Assembly: GCA_945897515.1 (NCBI GenBank)
Contig: CAMDFO010000002.1
Span: 52,348-116,347, forward strand
Length of the DNA: 64,000 nt
From: Rhodoplanes serenus
GTDB taxonomy: Bacteria > Pseudomonadota > Alphaproteobacteria > Rhizobiales > Xanthobacteraceae
Direction: 5' to 3'
Position numbers and translations under genes: made by a program. Of this stretch, positions 63,214-64,000 are shown in pieces (within the stretch, counting starts at the first letter, position 1; every line of letters begins with the position of its first letter). The notes under the pieces are model-generated. The model was not told the DNA's origin, did no database searches, and saw nothing but the letters and a program-made list of their open reading frames with translations.

Positions 63214-63791
63214 GCCAGTCGCTTTCCCGCCGCAGCGGCGTCCCGTGAATTCACTTCGGAACAAATTGATTGAGAATGCTAGTCGCGCATGGTTAACGAA
63301 TCCTGTTGTGCTCTATGATCGGATTTTGTCGGCGTTCAAGCGCCTCGTGACGCGGCTCAAGTTCGCCTCACTCCGCCAGAAGGCCGTCGTCGAGGCCAAC
63401 CCCTAAACGGCCGCCGAGAGATATTCGCGCAAATCTTGAACGAAGGCCCAGAGACTTTTGCCCGACAAAGTTGCTGAATTTGCACAGCACCTTCCAGGAA
63501 CGTCGCTCGCCTCCGCGGCATCGCACGGCAGATACCGTTAGAGGGAGAATCGCGCCCCCGCCGCCCGCTGGGGAATGCACTGGACGATCGGTCACCCAGT
63601 GGTCGGCATCACCAGTCTCTGACGGCTTGGTTCACAATTCGGGAGTTTTGGTCCGTTAGATGGCGGAGGAACTCCGGAACGTAGCGGTTCGACAGAGATG
63701 GGCCGGCTTCGACATTCGTTGCCGAACATCGACCGCATCAATAAATTGGATTGATCGCAACGGCGTCCTATCAAAGGCAGAGGATAAACCC
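63214..63791. other. Upstream region of ctrA and of the TPP enzyme
   Basis: The 578 bp carry the ctrA promoter region and the leader of the next gene. Short frames (for example 63212-63406) overlap the ctrA start in antisense and have no ribosome site. An in-frame ATG at 63660 could extend the TPP-enzyme gene by 44 codons but has no such known region in the family. Confidence 0.5.
63293..63302. promoter_or_regulatory. GANTC site overlapping TTAA upstream of ctrA
   Basis: TTAA (63293-63296) and GAATC (63298-63302) lie about 85 bp upstream of the ctrA start, with TGTT seven bases after TTAA. In Caulobacter, ctrA transcription depends on CcrM methylation of a GANTC; the site here is consistent but not proof. 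Confidence 0.4.
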
Positions 63792-64000
63792 ATGAACCAT
63801 GCCGGCGGCCGCCGTAACCAAAGCCGCGAGTGGGTGAATATCCCCGTTGCCGACAACGGCGAGGCCATCGTCGCGGCGATGACCGAGGCGGGCGTGGAGT
63901 TCGTGTTCTTCACCTCCGGCTCCGAGATCGGCTTCTATCAGGAAGCGATCGCCAAGGCCGAGGCTCAGGGCCGCAAGGCACCGAAGCTGATCTCCGTTAC
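63792..64000 (+). CDS. Thiamine-diphosphate-dependent enzyme, N-terminal part (cut by window end)
   Basis: The frame starts at ATG 63792 (AGAGGA upstream) and runs out of the window after about 69 codons. NGEAIVAAMTEAGVEFVFFT and KLISVT match the opening of acetolactate-synthase-like TPP enzymes. Family members decarboxylate or ligate 2-oxo acids; subgroup cannot be chosen from this much. Confidence 0.75.
   Translation, partial: MNHAGGRRNQSREWVNIPVADNGEAIVAAMTEAGVEFVFFTSGSEIGFYQEAIAKAEAQGRKAPKLISV

Noticed and set aside
63212..63406. Small gene antisense to the ctrA start
   Set aside because: No ribosome site, overlaps ctrA initiation region, no recognisable protein.

Overview
The window is high-GC chromosomal DNA from an alphaproteobacterium, most likely of the Hyphomicrobiales (a Bradyrhizobiaceae/Xanthobacteraceae-like lineage). 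The evidence is a complete CtrA cell-cycle regulator, an NdvA-type cyclic glucan exporter, a short PutA without a DNA-binding domain, CcrM-type GANTC sites, intergenic palindromes of the kind scattered through Bradyrhizobium-like genomes, and a tRNA-His fragment with A73 and no sign of C73, as in this clade. No genus is claimed.

Layout. 1-7.5 kb: a minus-strand pair (benzoate-CoA-ligase-like enzyme and a branched-chain-type ABC binding protein) faces a plus-strand cassette of two core-MetE-like proteins around a Bug binding protein, followed by an M24 pitta-bread protein with an altered metal site. 7.5-17 kb: mostly small exported or membrane proteins of unknown role, a phytase-like esterase, DUF983, an SDR epimerase, a YqaA/DedA-type protein and HisE. 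17-27 kb: PutA, a nitrate/sulfonate/taurine-type ABC transporter with a LysR regulator, NdvA and an SCP2-type thiolase. 27-35 kb: a D,D-carboxypeptidase, a FATP-type acyl-CoA synthetase, DUF924, a complete tripartite tricarboxylate transporter (TctC-TctB-TctA) and a DapA-family aldolase. 35-52 kb: genes for surface glycan assembly (flippase, CelD-like acetyltransferase, nucleotide-sugar dehydrogenase, GT2, Gfo/Idh, epimerase, C-methyltransferase, a large polytopic protein), interrupted by an acyl-CoA ligase, an HU protein, a CAP-domain lipoprotein and an amidohydrolase. 52-60 kb: a second catabolic patchwork (Rieske ferredoxin, enolase-superfamily enzyme, amidohydrolase, atypical SDR, gentisate-dioxygenase-like cupin) with three more orphan Bug proteins and a small Cys-patterned exported protein. 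60-64 kb: a secreted protein behind an intergenic region with two perfect DnaA boxes and a GANTC site, a strong terminator, a 3' tRNA-His fragment, a lower-GC stretch with weak ORFs, ctrA, and the start of a thiamine-diphosphate enzyme.

How it fits together. The recurring theme is scavenging of organic acids. There are five Bug proteins but only one TctA/TctB pair. The four orphans sit beside enzymes for aromatic acids, hydroxy acids or methylated compounds, so they may feed the one membrane complex or act as sensors. The best candidates for undescribed biology are the MetE-like/Bug/M24 cassette, the intergenic region before the secreted gene at 60.5 kb (DnaA boxes, GANTC, a short upstream ORF), the tRNA-His fragment, and the mirror-symmetric six-cysteine protein at 57.75 kb. 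All function calls come from reading the sequence; no database search was run.
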